27,136 nucleotides of DNA, taken from the IMG/VR virus record IMGVR_UViG_3300009428_002972, positions 1 through 27,136 of that record; one strand, given 5' to 3'. A program made the position numbers and the translations under genes. The notes under the pieces are model-generated. The model ran no database searches. It saw nothing but the letters and a program-made list of their open reading frames with translations, and was not told where the DNA came from. Shown one piece after another: positions 6,159 to 13,557 of this stretch (position 1 is the first letter of the stretch; each line of letters begins with the position of its first letter). Origin of the DNA: a virus.

Positions 6159-9100
6159 CCTAACAGTCGAAACCTTTTGCGAATCGAACGTGTGCTGAAG
6201 CCCCATTGATCTGAGTGTTCTAACTTAGCCATGTAAGGTTGATTGACAAAGATTGTGTCCTTGTCTGATGGGTTCCAACACTTAATGCTAACCATTGCGT
6301 TGTTCGAGTCAACAACTTGCAAGATCCAATATTCCTTACCTTTTGCCGTTTTCTTCTTAATTAGTTTACGAGGTACGAACCAAACTAACAATTCGTCGTC
6401 TTTATCCGCTTCTAGGGACATTGCTATCTCGTATTCTGAGATTGGAACAACTGGAAGTTGCTCTAATTTGATGCGGATTGCGTCCGACATGACGAGATGG
6501 AAGGGAAAAATTCCCGTGAGTTCCGACTTGAACGTGATGATCTCACTCTTGGAGAAGTCGCCCTCTGCCTTGTACATCTCAATGTTCTCGGCAAACTTCT
6601 TCTTGTTCTTTGGGCGATCTACCACCACTGCGCTCCAGAAATGCTTTGTACCATTGAATCTCGTATCCATCAAATGATTGCATGCTCCGGCTCGGACAAG
6701 GACGTCTAAAGCCTTTTTATTGAGTTTGCTATACTTGACATCGGGATTGAAGAGAAAGTCCTCTACGGTTTGAAATGGGCGATTGTTGACTACCTGCTCC
6801 ATTGCAGATGCACCTAGTCCTTTAATCGTGGTTAGGGGTTGTAGAAGCATTTTGTCCTGTGACACGTATTCCCATTGCTTCCCAGAGATATTAATATTTA
6901 AGTCTGAGATCTTATATCCTAAAGTCTTAGCAACTGCGATTGCAGACTCCTTCTTCTTATCTGAAACTTTGTCTAAATATGCGGCAAGCCACTCACCTTC
7001 GTGATAAGTCATAAGCCAAGCACATTGATAAGAGATCATTGAGTAACAGACTGCATGTGATTTATTGAAACCATATCCAGAGAAGTAGGCAAAGTTTTGC
7101 CACATTGCTGCTGCATCTTCACGTCGCATTCTTTTCTGGACACACCCTTTGATGAAACGCTCTTTGATAGAGTACATCAGTTCGGCACCTTTGCCAGTAC
7201 CTTTCTTTGTCAAGAGTTTACGAAGCAAGTTCCCCTCGTCCAAAGAGATGCCGTCTCCCAACTTATGTGCTAACAATGCGATTTGCTCCTGAAAGATGAG
7301 AAAGCCATATGTCTCTTCAGTTACCTCACGTACAATCTCATTCTCATAGAATACTTTATTTGGCGCTTCCTTCGCTTTGACATAGTCTTCATGGACTCCG
7401 GCAGATAATGGACCTGGGCGAAAGATTGAGGTGATCGCTGAGATATCAACGATTGAAGATGGCTTAACAGACTTGCAGAAGTTCTGTGCGCCAGACTCCG
7501 TGAACTGGAAGATTCCTGCCCACTTACCCTTATGAAAGACATTCTTGTACACCCTCTGATCATCGAAGTTAAGTTTGGATGGGTGGAGTTTATTGTTGTA
7601 GAACTCCTTGATCTCCATAAACGATGGATTTGGATTGCCCTGTTTCTGTAAGATTCGTTGTATGCAACCTTGAATCATCCTTAAGGTTGTGAGTCCGAGA
7701 AGATCAAACTTGATAAACCCCATTGGCTCAAGTTGTCTTACGTTCTGTCCTTCACTCCATGGAGTCTGAATAACTCCCCCAGATTGAATCAAGGGCATGT
7801 GCTTGTCTAAGTTTTCGGCAATCACCACTCCACCGGCATGTCGAGAGCATGATCTGTATTGTCCAACCATGGACTTAACATGCTTTTCTACCTCTGGATA
7901 TTTACGTAGGAAGCCTTTGAGAGTATCTGAGAACTCTAAAACCTCTTCCCAAGTGGGAATATACATCCCTGCTTTCATACCATGCTTTTTCTTTGCCAAA
8001 GGTGTTGCTTCGGAAATCATTTTGCCAGTAACAATGTTGACTTCTCTGAACTCTATATCGTACATCTTTGAGATATCTTTGATTAGAGACTTGAGTTGAA
8101 GCGTATTCCAGTTCGAGATGGGAGCGACACAGTCGTTACCCCACACTTCGATGAGATGATCCTTAAGTTCCATTGGCTCAGCAACGTCATAGTCAATATC
8201 TGGATAATCTTCTGCATCCTTACGCAAGAAGCGAGAGAACAGTAGTCCGTATTTGATAGGATCCACTTGTGTGATACCAAGGGCATATGCTACCAATGAA
8301 CCTGCCGCTGATCCACGTCCAGTTCCTGTAAGCATCATGTTACTGGCTTTGTCTGATACTGCTTTCATAGTCAAGAAGTATTTCGAAAACCCTCTATCAG
8401 AGATAACAGACAATTCTTCGTCAATACGTGCTTTGTATTCCTTGGCTGTTTTATCGTCAGCACGATCCTGCTCTTGTAAGATATTGAACATTCCTTCTGT
8501 TGTCAACCGCTGTAGATAATCATCTTCTGTGTATCCTGCAGGGACAACAAAACTTGGAAGGCGAACTGTATTATCGGGCAAGAAAGTTTCAATTCGCTCG
8601 AAGGCAATTGTTTGAGTCTCTTTGATGGAGTCTAAAATAATCTGATCATCGTATGATACATCACACTCTTTAGAGTATCTCTTGTATGACTCCCACATCT
8701 GTTCTGCGTTCTTTGGGTATAGTTCACATTCAAGTTCTTGAATCTCTGCCGGTAAAGACATGTCTAACCATTCTGGCTTTGATCTTCCTAACCATCCAAG
8801 TCGCTTGTACATCTCTCTGTCTTGCCACGCTTCTGGAGTGGGGTAGTGTGAATCTGCTGTAGAGATCAACTTAAGTCCAGTTTCTTTATGAATCTGGATA
8901 ATGTGCCGATTGAGTTCATGTTGCTGAGGAACACGGTTCCATTGCAACTCTCCGTACCAACGATCACCTAGGATAGATTGAAACCGTTCTGTTAAGCGTC
9001 GCATCTCGTTTAAGACTGCTTCGTCACCTTCCTCATGAAGACTCCAATAGGCACCGGCATAGACACCACCAAGACATGCAGAGGCTGCAATTACATCTTC

Positions 9101-9622
9101 TCCATATTTCTCTAGAAGTCCAAAATCAACCCTAGGCTTACGATAGAAGTAATCACCCTTGTGAGACTCTGACACCATCTTAAAGATGTTGTTAAGCCCT
9201 TTCTGGCTCATAGCAATAAGAATAAGATGACGAGAGCGATTAATTTCAGAACGCCCTTTGGACTTAGACTCTCCTTCTGTTTCAATTGAGATTCCAGATG
9301 AATCATCTTTGATTTCTTTCTTACGTTTCTTGTCTGCTTTTGCCTGTTCATATTTCTGCTTCCAGTCTACCACATCTTCAATGAAGTATGCTTCGACGCC
9401 GAAGATCGGCTTGAAGTCTTTTCCTGCTTCTTTCATTTTCTTCGCATGAAGAACTTGATAAGCAAAACCATTCATGTTGCCATGATCTGTTAGGGCGAGA
9501 GCCTTTGAGCCATTACTGTGTGCGTACTCCATATGATCCTGTGGATAGCCGAAGCCATCAAAAGGAGAGCCAACTCCAGAATGTGCGTGTAAATTAACAA
9601 AATCGATATTCTTGATATCCAT
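6155..9622 (-). CDS. dnaE: DNA polymerase III alpha subunit (family C, DnaE type)
   Basis: 1155 residues, close to the usual 1100-1200 of DnaE. Copies DNA 5'-3' as the replicative polymerase. The PHP domain is at the N-terminus (NLHAHSGVGS near 10-19, LALTDHGNMNG 42-52). The polymerase core has GTGRGSAAGSLVAYALG and then PDIDYDV, with the two catalytic Asp residues, and the third Asp in FIKFDLLGLTTL. Further on are FQEQIALLAHKLG, FNKSHAVCYS and a helix-hairpin-helix-like segment (LTTIKGLGASAMEQVVNN). A Lys/Ser/Glu-rich insert lies near 95-130 in the PHP domain. The start has GAGAGG six bases before the ATG. Phages with a family C polymerase are a minority, and a family A polymerase is encoded in the same window. 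Confidence 0.95.
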   Translation of the reverse strand: MDIKNIDFVNLHAHSGVGSPFDGFGYPQDHMEYAHSNGSKALALTDHGNMNGFAYQVLHAKKMKEAGKDFKPIFGVEAYFIEDVVDWKQKYEQAKADKKRKKEIKDDSSGISIETEGESKSKGRSEINRSRHLILIAMSQKGLNNIFKMVSESHKGDYFYRKPRVDFGLLEKYGEDVIAASACLGGVYAGAYWSLHEEGDEAVLNEMRRLTERFQSILGDRWYGELQWNRVPQQHELNRHIIQIHKETGLKLISTADSHYPTPEAWQDREMYKRLGWLGRSKPEWLDMSLPAEIQELECELYPKNAEQMWESYKRYSKECDVSYDDQIILDSIKETQTIAFERIETFLPDNTVRLPSFVVPAGYTEDDYLQRLTTEGMFNILQEQDRADDKTAKEYKARIDEELSVISDRGFSKYFLTMKAVSDKASNMMLTGTGRGSAAGSLVAYALGITQVDPIKYGLLFSRFLRKDAEDYPDIDYDVAEPMELKDHLIEVWGNDCVAPISNWNTLQLKSLIKDISKMYDIEFREVNIVTGKMISEATPLAKKKHGMKAGMYIPTWEEVLEFSDTLKGFLRKYPEVEKHVKSMVGQYRSCSRHAGGVVIAENLDKHMPLIQSGGVIQTPWSEGQNVRQLEPMGFIKFDLLGLTTLRMIQGCIQRILQKQGNPNPSFMEIKEFYNNKLHPSKLNFDDQRVYKNVFHKGKWAGIFQFTESGAQNFCKSVKPSSIVDISAITSIFRPGPLSAGVHEDYVKAKEAPNKVFYENEIVREVTEETYGFLIFQEQIALLAHKLGDGISLDEGNLLRKLLTKKGTGKGAELMYSIKERFIKGCVQKRMRREDAAAMWQNFAYFSGYGFNKSHAVCYSMISYQCAWLMTYHEGEWLAAYLDKVSDKKKESAIAVAKTLGYKISDLNINISGKQWEYVSQDKMLLQPLTTIKGLGASAMEQVVNNRPFQTVEDFLFNPDVKYSKLNKKALDVLVRAGACNHLMDTRFNGTKHFWSAVVVDRPKNKKKFAENIEMYKAEGDFSKSEIITFKSELTGIFPFHLVMSDAIRIKLEQLPVVPISEYEIAMSLEADKDDELLVWFVPRKLIKKKTAKGKEYWILQVVDSNNAMVSIKCWNPSDKDTIFVNQPYMAKLEHSDQWGFSTRSIRKRFRLLG

Positions 9623-9660
9623 AAAAAACCTCTCTAAGTCATGTTGTGTGTTGTATATAC

Positions 9661-9687
9661 AATACGACTGGAGAGGCTAATTTATTC
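9661..9687 (-). promoter_or_regulatory. 27-base phage promoter element, polymerase III alpha gene
   Basis: A divergent copy: GAATAAA and CAGTCGTATT with the exact 27-base length, 38 bases before ATG 9622. The spacer contains CCTCTC, complementary to the GAGAGG ribosome site of the gene, so read-through RNA can hide that site. Confidence 0.65.
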
Positions 9688-9703
9688 AAATTATCTTTTT
9701 TAG

Positions 9704-10105
9704 TTAATAACTGAAGTTTGTATCTTGAGGTGGCTTGTTCAGTCTGACGCCAATAGATCCGTCCATCAATGCCGCTGCAAAAACTGGTGGATCGATGTTA
9801 ATGTCATGATCTGTTTTCAGGTAGTTACACCAGAGGCGAGACGCATTTTGTGCGAGTTCAGCAGGCTCTGGGCCCTCTTCCCATTGTCCGGCTTTCTTTT
9901 TTGCAAATCCCAAGATTGCTATCACCAAAGATTGAGAGCCAGATATGTTACCAGATTTTCCGTTAATCATCCATGCTAGTCGATCCATGTTTTTTGGACC
10001 TTCTGGTACGATGTCGAAGTTACCATAGACTTCAGAGTTCTCTTTGAGAACTGTTTCCAACTCTTCTCTTATGAGTTGCTTGATATAAGATTTTGTTACT
10101 TTCAT
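9704..10105 (-). CDS. Unknown protein with the MKVTKSYIKQLIREEL N-terminal tag
   Basis: 133 residues. The first 16 residues are identical to those of the protein encoded just upstream (10153-10620) and close to those at 17987-18355, while the rest differs. The body includes WMINGKSGNISGSQ and ends with VRLNKPPQDTNFSY; no domain recognised. LKE at 20-22 resembles the LxE cleavage pattern of T4 prohead protease, so the tag may be a capsid-targeting leader removed on maturation. That is inference. It has an AAGGAAA site and lies 47 bases after the upstream gene, with no promoter motif between, so the pair is probably co-transcribed. Confidence 0.7.
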   Translation of the reverse strand: MKVTKSYIKQLIREELETVLKENSEVYGNFDIVPEGPKNMDRLAWMINGKSGNISGSQSLVIAILGFAKKKAGQWEEGPEPAELAQNASRLWCNYLKTDHDINIDPPVFAAALMDGSIGVRLNKPPQDTNFSY

Positions 10106-10109
10106 TTTA
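10062..10109. repeat. 48-base direct repeat, copy 1
   Basis: Identical over 48 bases to 10577-10624. It covers the first 14 codons and four bases upstream of two neighbouring genes whose remaining sequence is unrelated. Confidence 0.9.
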
Positions 10110-10152
10110 GATTTTCCTTCTAGTTGATTTGTTCAATTGATTGATTTAAGTT

Positions 10153-10620
10153 TTAGACATTTAACATATGGAACATAAAACCTATGACATCACTATTATT
10201 TGATAATTTAGCCAAAGTTCTACCTGACAGTTCTTTCATAAAGTGCTTCGATACTGCTGAACGAGTTCTGCTGGAAAACTCAGATCCATCTTTATTATAA
10301 TCCGTGTCCGTGGTGGTTTCTGCTTCATTTCTTTGGGAAGGATATCGTTCCCAACTTGCGGCTATCGCTTCACGGAATGCTGGCATAAATTCTCTACTAA
10401 TTATCATGAGATCCTTTTCATCATATGATCCTTGCATTATGGCAATGTGTTTTTTGCGTTTATCACCAACCAACATCATGAAGGCGTTAGCGCTATCTCC
10501 AAAAAAAGTTTTGGTGGCGTTGGGGTTTTCGTTAAATACCATAGTATTGGTTGTCTCATTCATTACTTTACTCAATTCTTCTCTTATGAGTTGCTTGATA
10601 TAAGATTTTGTTACTTTCAT
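10153..10620 (-). CDS. Unknown protein with the MKVTKSYIKQLIREEL N-terminal tag
   Basis: 155 residues from ATG 10620 with GGAG upstream. After the shared tag come ENPNATKTFFGDSANAFMML and VGDKRKKHIAIMQGSYDEKD, an alpha/beta-looking body with a polar linker near residues 95-118 (NEAETTTDTDYNKDG). No family recognised. VMNE at 19-22 lies where the other tagged proteins have LxE. The ACTATTTA motif lies 34-41 bases upstream instead of the 27-base element, which suggests different timing from the replication genes. A packaged or virion-associated protein is a reasonable guess, not shown. Confidence 0.72.
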   Translation of the reverse strand: MKVTKSYIKQLIREELSKVMNETTNTMVFNENPNATKTFFGDSANAFMMLVGDKRKKHIAIMQGSYDEKDLMIISREFMPAFREAIAASWERYPSQRNEAETTTDTDYNKDGSEFSSRTRSAVSKHFMKELSGRTLAKLSNNSDVIGFMFHMLNV

Positions 10621-10624
10621 TTTA
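10577..10624. repeat. 48-base direct repeat, copy 2
   Basis: Partner of 10062-10109, 515 bases away. Identity extends through synonymous codon positions, pointing to recent duplication or recombination rather than selection on protein sequence alone. Confidence 0.9.
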
Positions 10625-10653
10625 AATTCTCCACAAATGATACGTGCTTGGTG

Positions 10654-10661
10654 TAAATAGT
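10654..10661 (-). promoter_or_regulatory. ACTATTTA motif, possible second promoter class
   Basis: GACTATTTA upstream of the first of two adjacent tagged genes, in an AT-rich 97-base gap that has no full 27-base element. Confidence 0.42.
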
Positions 10662-10717
10662 CTTATTTTTTTCTTTCCACTGTAAAACCAAATCTAAAAT
10701 TACGAAAAATATCATTT

Positions 10718-11605
10718 TTATTCAAAATTCAACAAAGATTTTTTGTACCTAGATGGCTCTATCCATCTTTTGACTGGAGGTTTCTTTATTTCGATATCAG
10801 ATTGCATCCATTTTCTGTATCCTTGGAAAGACGTAGCATCGAAATAATAATCTAAATCAACCAGATTTGCTTCGTCCCCTATCTCACAAAACACCTGATC
10901 AATCCTAAAGTACCTTCCACTGTACCTTTCTCCTGATGGGAGAATCTCTATCGGTATTCCTCTATCGTCCCTCATGCCGCCGGGAACATATGCCCCAGTG
11001 CCGTTCTTCCTAACCCATGCCCTACAATTAATAAAATCTTCCTGCGTGAAAGAAAAGCCTAGCATTTTTCCTTCTTTTATGCCTTCCCCACTCGCTGTGA
11101 TTCTGAAACGTTTTGTTGTCGAGAGTGCCTTCCTGTGCTCTCTCAGCATCTCTGGAGGATAGAGGCTCCACGGAAAAGACACATAATACATATCCGGTAT
11201 AATCCATTTAGATAATTGGTTGGATACCCTATAAGCCATGTAGGCTCCTTCTAAGATGCTCCATCCATAACTGTCTCTCTTTCCCCTGTTTCTGATATCC
11301 ATTGTGGTAAAATAGATAGGTATCTTGTTTCTTTTGGCAAATCTATCCGGATCATGATGTCTGTAATAATTAACTGGATCATAAACATAGTCGCCTATGA
11401 CTTTCTTCAATACTGGTTGAATGTCTAGATCGGCAACTATCCATATAGTCTCACAACCTGCCCATGCACATTCCATTATTGATCGATGGATCATAAGGTA
11501 ATCATCATCCAAAGGTAATATACATGGATGATAAGGCGTGTCATACGAGAGGGGGATCGTAGATAGTGGTATTATACCTGCTAGATGAAATGCCGCACTA
11601 GACAT
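10718..11605 (-). CDS. Nucleotidyltransferase-like protein, signature motif degenerate
   Basis: 295 residues from ATG 11605 (MSSAAFHLAG), overlapping the previous gene by 8 bases; a TTG at 11614 is an alternative. Residues 8-70 follow the layout of NTP-transferases that make nucleotide sugars: HLAGIIPLS, then LSYDTPYHPCILPLD, then MECAWAGCETIWIVADL. The usual GxGTRL loop is absent, so catalysis is doubtful. Later parts (YYVSFPWSLYPPEMLREHR; GSGERY-like ILPSGERYSGRYFRIDQ) are not recognised. It is the last gene of an operon with GroES-like, ThyX and a Rossmann-like protein. A role in sugar or base modification is a guess. Confidence 0.55.
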   Translation of the reverse strand: MSSAAFHLAGIIPLSTIPLSYDTPYHPCILPLDDDYLMIHRSIMECAWAGCETIWIVADLDIQPVLKKVIGDYVYDPVNYYRHHDPDRFAKRNKIPIYFTTMDIRNRGKRDSYGWSILEGAYMAYRVSNQLSKWIIPDMYYVSFPWSLYPPEMLREHRKALSTTKRFRITASGEGIKEGKMLGFSFTQEDFINCRAWVRKNGTGAYVPGGMRDDRGIPIEILPSGERYSGRYFRIDQVFCEIGDEANLVDLDYYFDATSFQGYRKWMQSDIEIKKPPVKRWIEPSRYKKSLLNFE

Positions 11606-12419
11606 TGAATTCAATATCCATCACATCCATGTTGATGATATCATCTAAATTGCTACTTATCTTTGTAAGAATAGGGCATTTGGTTCTGCTTTCTAGAATC
11701 GGCGTTGCCTTTTTGGATATGTTCCAGTAAAGTTTTTGCTCAAGACGCATGCGGATAGAACCTTCTGAGTGTTTCCAGTCGTCTAGTAAATTGCTTTCGA
11801 TTATTGATTTTGTGTAACATTTGATCTCTCTACCCTCTTTCACCAAGATACATTCGAAGCCGATAGTCGAGTCAGAATCACAATCATCCGTGATTTGCAA
11901 TATCTTGTTTGGTTCAAAAGACTTCCCCAAACCTTTAATCGTGAATACATCATTCACGTAGTATGGCGTACTGCCCTTGATTCCACATTTTGGGTAATCA
12001 AAAAGTACAGTATTTTTAGAATGAATATGTATGATCTTGCTATTAGAGTGGACTGTGAACATCCGTAGATTTGTATTAATCGGTATTGACTCTTTGAAAG
12101 AATTTGTAAAAACATCTGCGAATGGCATTAGTCCCATAAGATTAAGCCTATATGATAAGGTGTTCCACAACTCTAATGCTGACATTCCATGGTGCTTTTG
12201 TGATCCGCTGAGATTGTAAAACGTATTGGTTTTATTCTCAATGTCGATCTCTGACAAGTCCCAGTCTGGGGATATGTAAAAGTGAGATAAAGGTATGTTC
12301 CTCTTATCAACCAGTACCGGAACACCATATTTATAGGCTGTTACAAGTGCCTCAACACTACTGCCTATGATGACATTATCAAAATGCACATCAGTTTCCC
12401 TATGTGGATCAAGCGCCAT
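11598..12419 (-). CDS. Unknown protein with Rossmann-like N-terminus
   Basis: 273 residues, starting MALDPHRETD and overlapping the ThyX stop by 11 bases. Residues 13-42 (FDNVIIGSSVEALVTAYKYG followed by VPVLVDKR) have the strand-loop-helix-strand form of an FAD or NAD binding fold, with GSSxEA in place of GxGxxG. The remainder has beta-rich segments such as MFTVHSNSKIIHIHSKNTVLF and an acidic C-terminus. I cannot assign a reaction. Its coupling to ThyX, itself a flavoenzyme, makes a redox or flavin-related job worth testing. Confidence 0.5.
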   Translation of the reverse strand: MALDPHRETDVHFDNVIIGSSVEALVTAYKYGVPVLVDKRNIPLSHFYISPDWDLSEIDIENKTNTFYNLSGSQKHHGMSALELWNTLSYRLNLMGLMPFADVFTNSFKESIPINTNLRMFTVHSNSKIIHIHSKNTVLFDYPKCGIKGSTPYYVNDVFTIKGLGKSFEPNKILQITDDCDSDSTIGFECILVKEGREIKCYTKSIIESNLLDDWKHSEGSIRMRLEQKLYWNISKKATPILESRTKCPILTKISSNLDDIINMDVMDIEFNV

Positions 12420-13122
12420 CTCTAATTTTCCTATAAGCGTTAACTGTTATCGGGAATAGTTCTGTTGCGATGTCTAAACATGCTTCGGCAACTTTCTGTA
12501 TTTCCCATTGTGCTCCTTCGTGTGTACGAAGATCAATAAATTTAAGAAGATTGTTCAGATTAACTGTTCCGTAATATTCAGTATATAAATTTTGAGGAAG
12601 CACCATTCTAGCCTGTTCTCTGCAGATGCCTTTCTCCAGCATACTATTAAACAAATCCATTGAATGATCTTTGAATGCTGCAATTGCATCAGAAGTTTTG
12701 ATATATGTATCTGCAAACTTTGGTGTGATTGGTGGATTAATTAAGACTTCTTCGTTGGAGGCTTGTCTGTTGCTTTCGTGCTGTGTTCTGAAACTTTTCG
12801 GTAAATAAAACTGGATATCTTTATCCGTGTACCTGCGAGATATCTCATTGTAACTCCAAGTACGATGACGGTGATGCTGAGAACGCACGAAGAGAGGGAC
12901 AACAAACTTAAAAGTGACAAGATTATGCTCAAGAGTCGATGTGTGGCGATGTTTAATAAGATAATTAATAAGGCGTTTGTCTCTTCCATCAAGATCAGAT
13001 TTTTGTATACCAAAAGAAACCCTTGCAGAGTTAACAACGGTAATGTCACTACCCATATGATCAACGAGCGAAACGCTACCGATGCCATCGTTGTAGATAA
13101 AGATTGTTTTTCCATCACTCAT
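12409..13122 (-). CDS. thyX: Flavin-dependent thymidylate synthase ThyX
   Basis: 237 residues. Makes dTMP from dUMP with methylene-tetrahydrofolate, FAD and NADPH. The signature RHRTWSYNEISRRY (85-98) matches RHRxxSxNExSxRY exactly. Also seen: NSARVSFG (31-38), RHTSTLEH (59-66), and the C-terminal substrate-binding run ARMVLPQNLYTEYYGTVNL then DLRTHEGAQWEIQKVAE. The start overlaps the GroES-like stop by ATGA. With dUTPase supplying dUMP and class II RNR supplying deoxynucleotides, the phage has its own folate-sparing route to thymidine. Confidence 0.96.
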   Translation of the reverse strand: MSDGKTIFIYNDGIGSVSLVDHMGSDITVVNSARVSFGIQKSDLDGRDKRLINYLIKHRHTSTLEHNLVTFKFVVPLFVRSQHHRHRTWSYNEISRRYTDKDIQFYLPKSFRTQHESNRQASNEEVLINPPITPKFADTYIKTSDAIAAFKDHSMDLFNSMLEKGICREQARMVLPQNLYTEYYGTVNLNNLLKFIDLRTHEGAQWEIQKVAEACLDIATELFPITVNAYRKIRDGA

Positions 13123-13397
13123 TCTACCTCCAAAAGCAGGACAACAAAGTTTTCAGGTATAATTTGGAACACCTCTCCTTCGATCGAGATGTCCTCTATC
13201 ATCGAAGTTTCTACGACGCACTTGCCAAGATGGCGTATCTTACAGTCATCAGCAAAATCTTTAATACTAACAATCGTATATCTCTCTATTTCTTTTTGCC
13301 TATAGCCCTCTGGCAGTAGGAAGGAAGAGGAAGATGATTCTTCTTGCTCTTCATTGATTGGTATCTCTACCAACAGATGTCTGTTAACTGGTTTCAT
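13119..13397 (-). CDS. GroES-like co-chaperonin (T4 gp31-type role)
   Basis: 92 residues, the usual size of GroES. Layout matches Cpn10: KPVNRHLLVEI at the start, a disordered mobile loop with a serine run ending in the hydrophobic tripeptide FLL (27-29), LPEGYRQKEIERYTIVSI, and a C-terminal barrel strand set GEVFQIIPENFVVLLLE. T4 gp31 replaces host GroES to fold the capsid protein; a similar role with host GroEL is plausible, since no GroEL is encoded here. It starts the operon that includes ThyX and has the 27-base element 26 bases upstream and an AGGAG site. Sequence identity to GroES is low, so this is a pattern call. Confidence 0.66.
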   Translation of the reverse strand: MKPVNRHLLVEIPINEEQEESSSSSFLLPEGYRQKEIERYTIVSIKDFADDCKIRHLGKCVVETSMIEDISIEGEVFQIIPENFVVLLLEVE

Positions 13398-13423
13398 GAA
13401 AATTCTCCTATAATGATATATAC

Positions 13424-13450
13424 TATACGTTTCGGTGACTCTGTTTATTC
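13424..13450 (-). promoter_or_regulatory. 27-base phage promoter element, GroES-like/ThyX operon
   Basis: Copy GAATAAA-N10-GAAACGTATA, 26 bases before ATG 13397, downstream of a terminator for the ribonucleotide reductase transcript. Confidence 0.76.
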
Positions 13451-13488
13451 AAATTTAATATGCTTTTTTCCTCTAATAGCCTTATAAG

Positions 13489-13534
13489 AAAAAACCCAAC
13501 GAGAGGCAACCTTATCAGTGTGTACTTCATTGGG
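13489..13534 (-). terminator. Intrinsic terminator after ribonucleotide reductase
   Basis: CCCAATGA pairs with TCGTTGGG (8 bases, one G-T) around a 24-base loop and is followed by six T on the minus strand. It lies 24 bases after the reductase stop. The rest of the 160-base gap holds an AT-rich stretch and the promoter of the next operon. Confidence 0.65.
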
Positions 13535-13557
13535 AAAAAACTTAGTTTTTTTTATTC

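Noticed and set aside
10690-10730. GAATAAA followed by TTCGTAAT after the nucleotidyltransferase-like gene, like a 13th promoter
   Set aside because: The spacing is two bases short and the second half is poorly matched, so I did not count it.
12741-13118. 125-codon minus-strand frame inside thyX in another frame
   Set aside because: It lies wholly within thyX, whose motifs are unambiguous, and its hydrophobic and serine-rich product reflects frame shift.
13423-13530. 35-codon minus-strand frame (MKYTLIRLPLVGFF...) between the reductase and GroES-like genes
   Set aside because: It looks like a small membrane peptide, but it lacks a ribosome site, spans the terminator hairpin and ends inside the promoter element.
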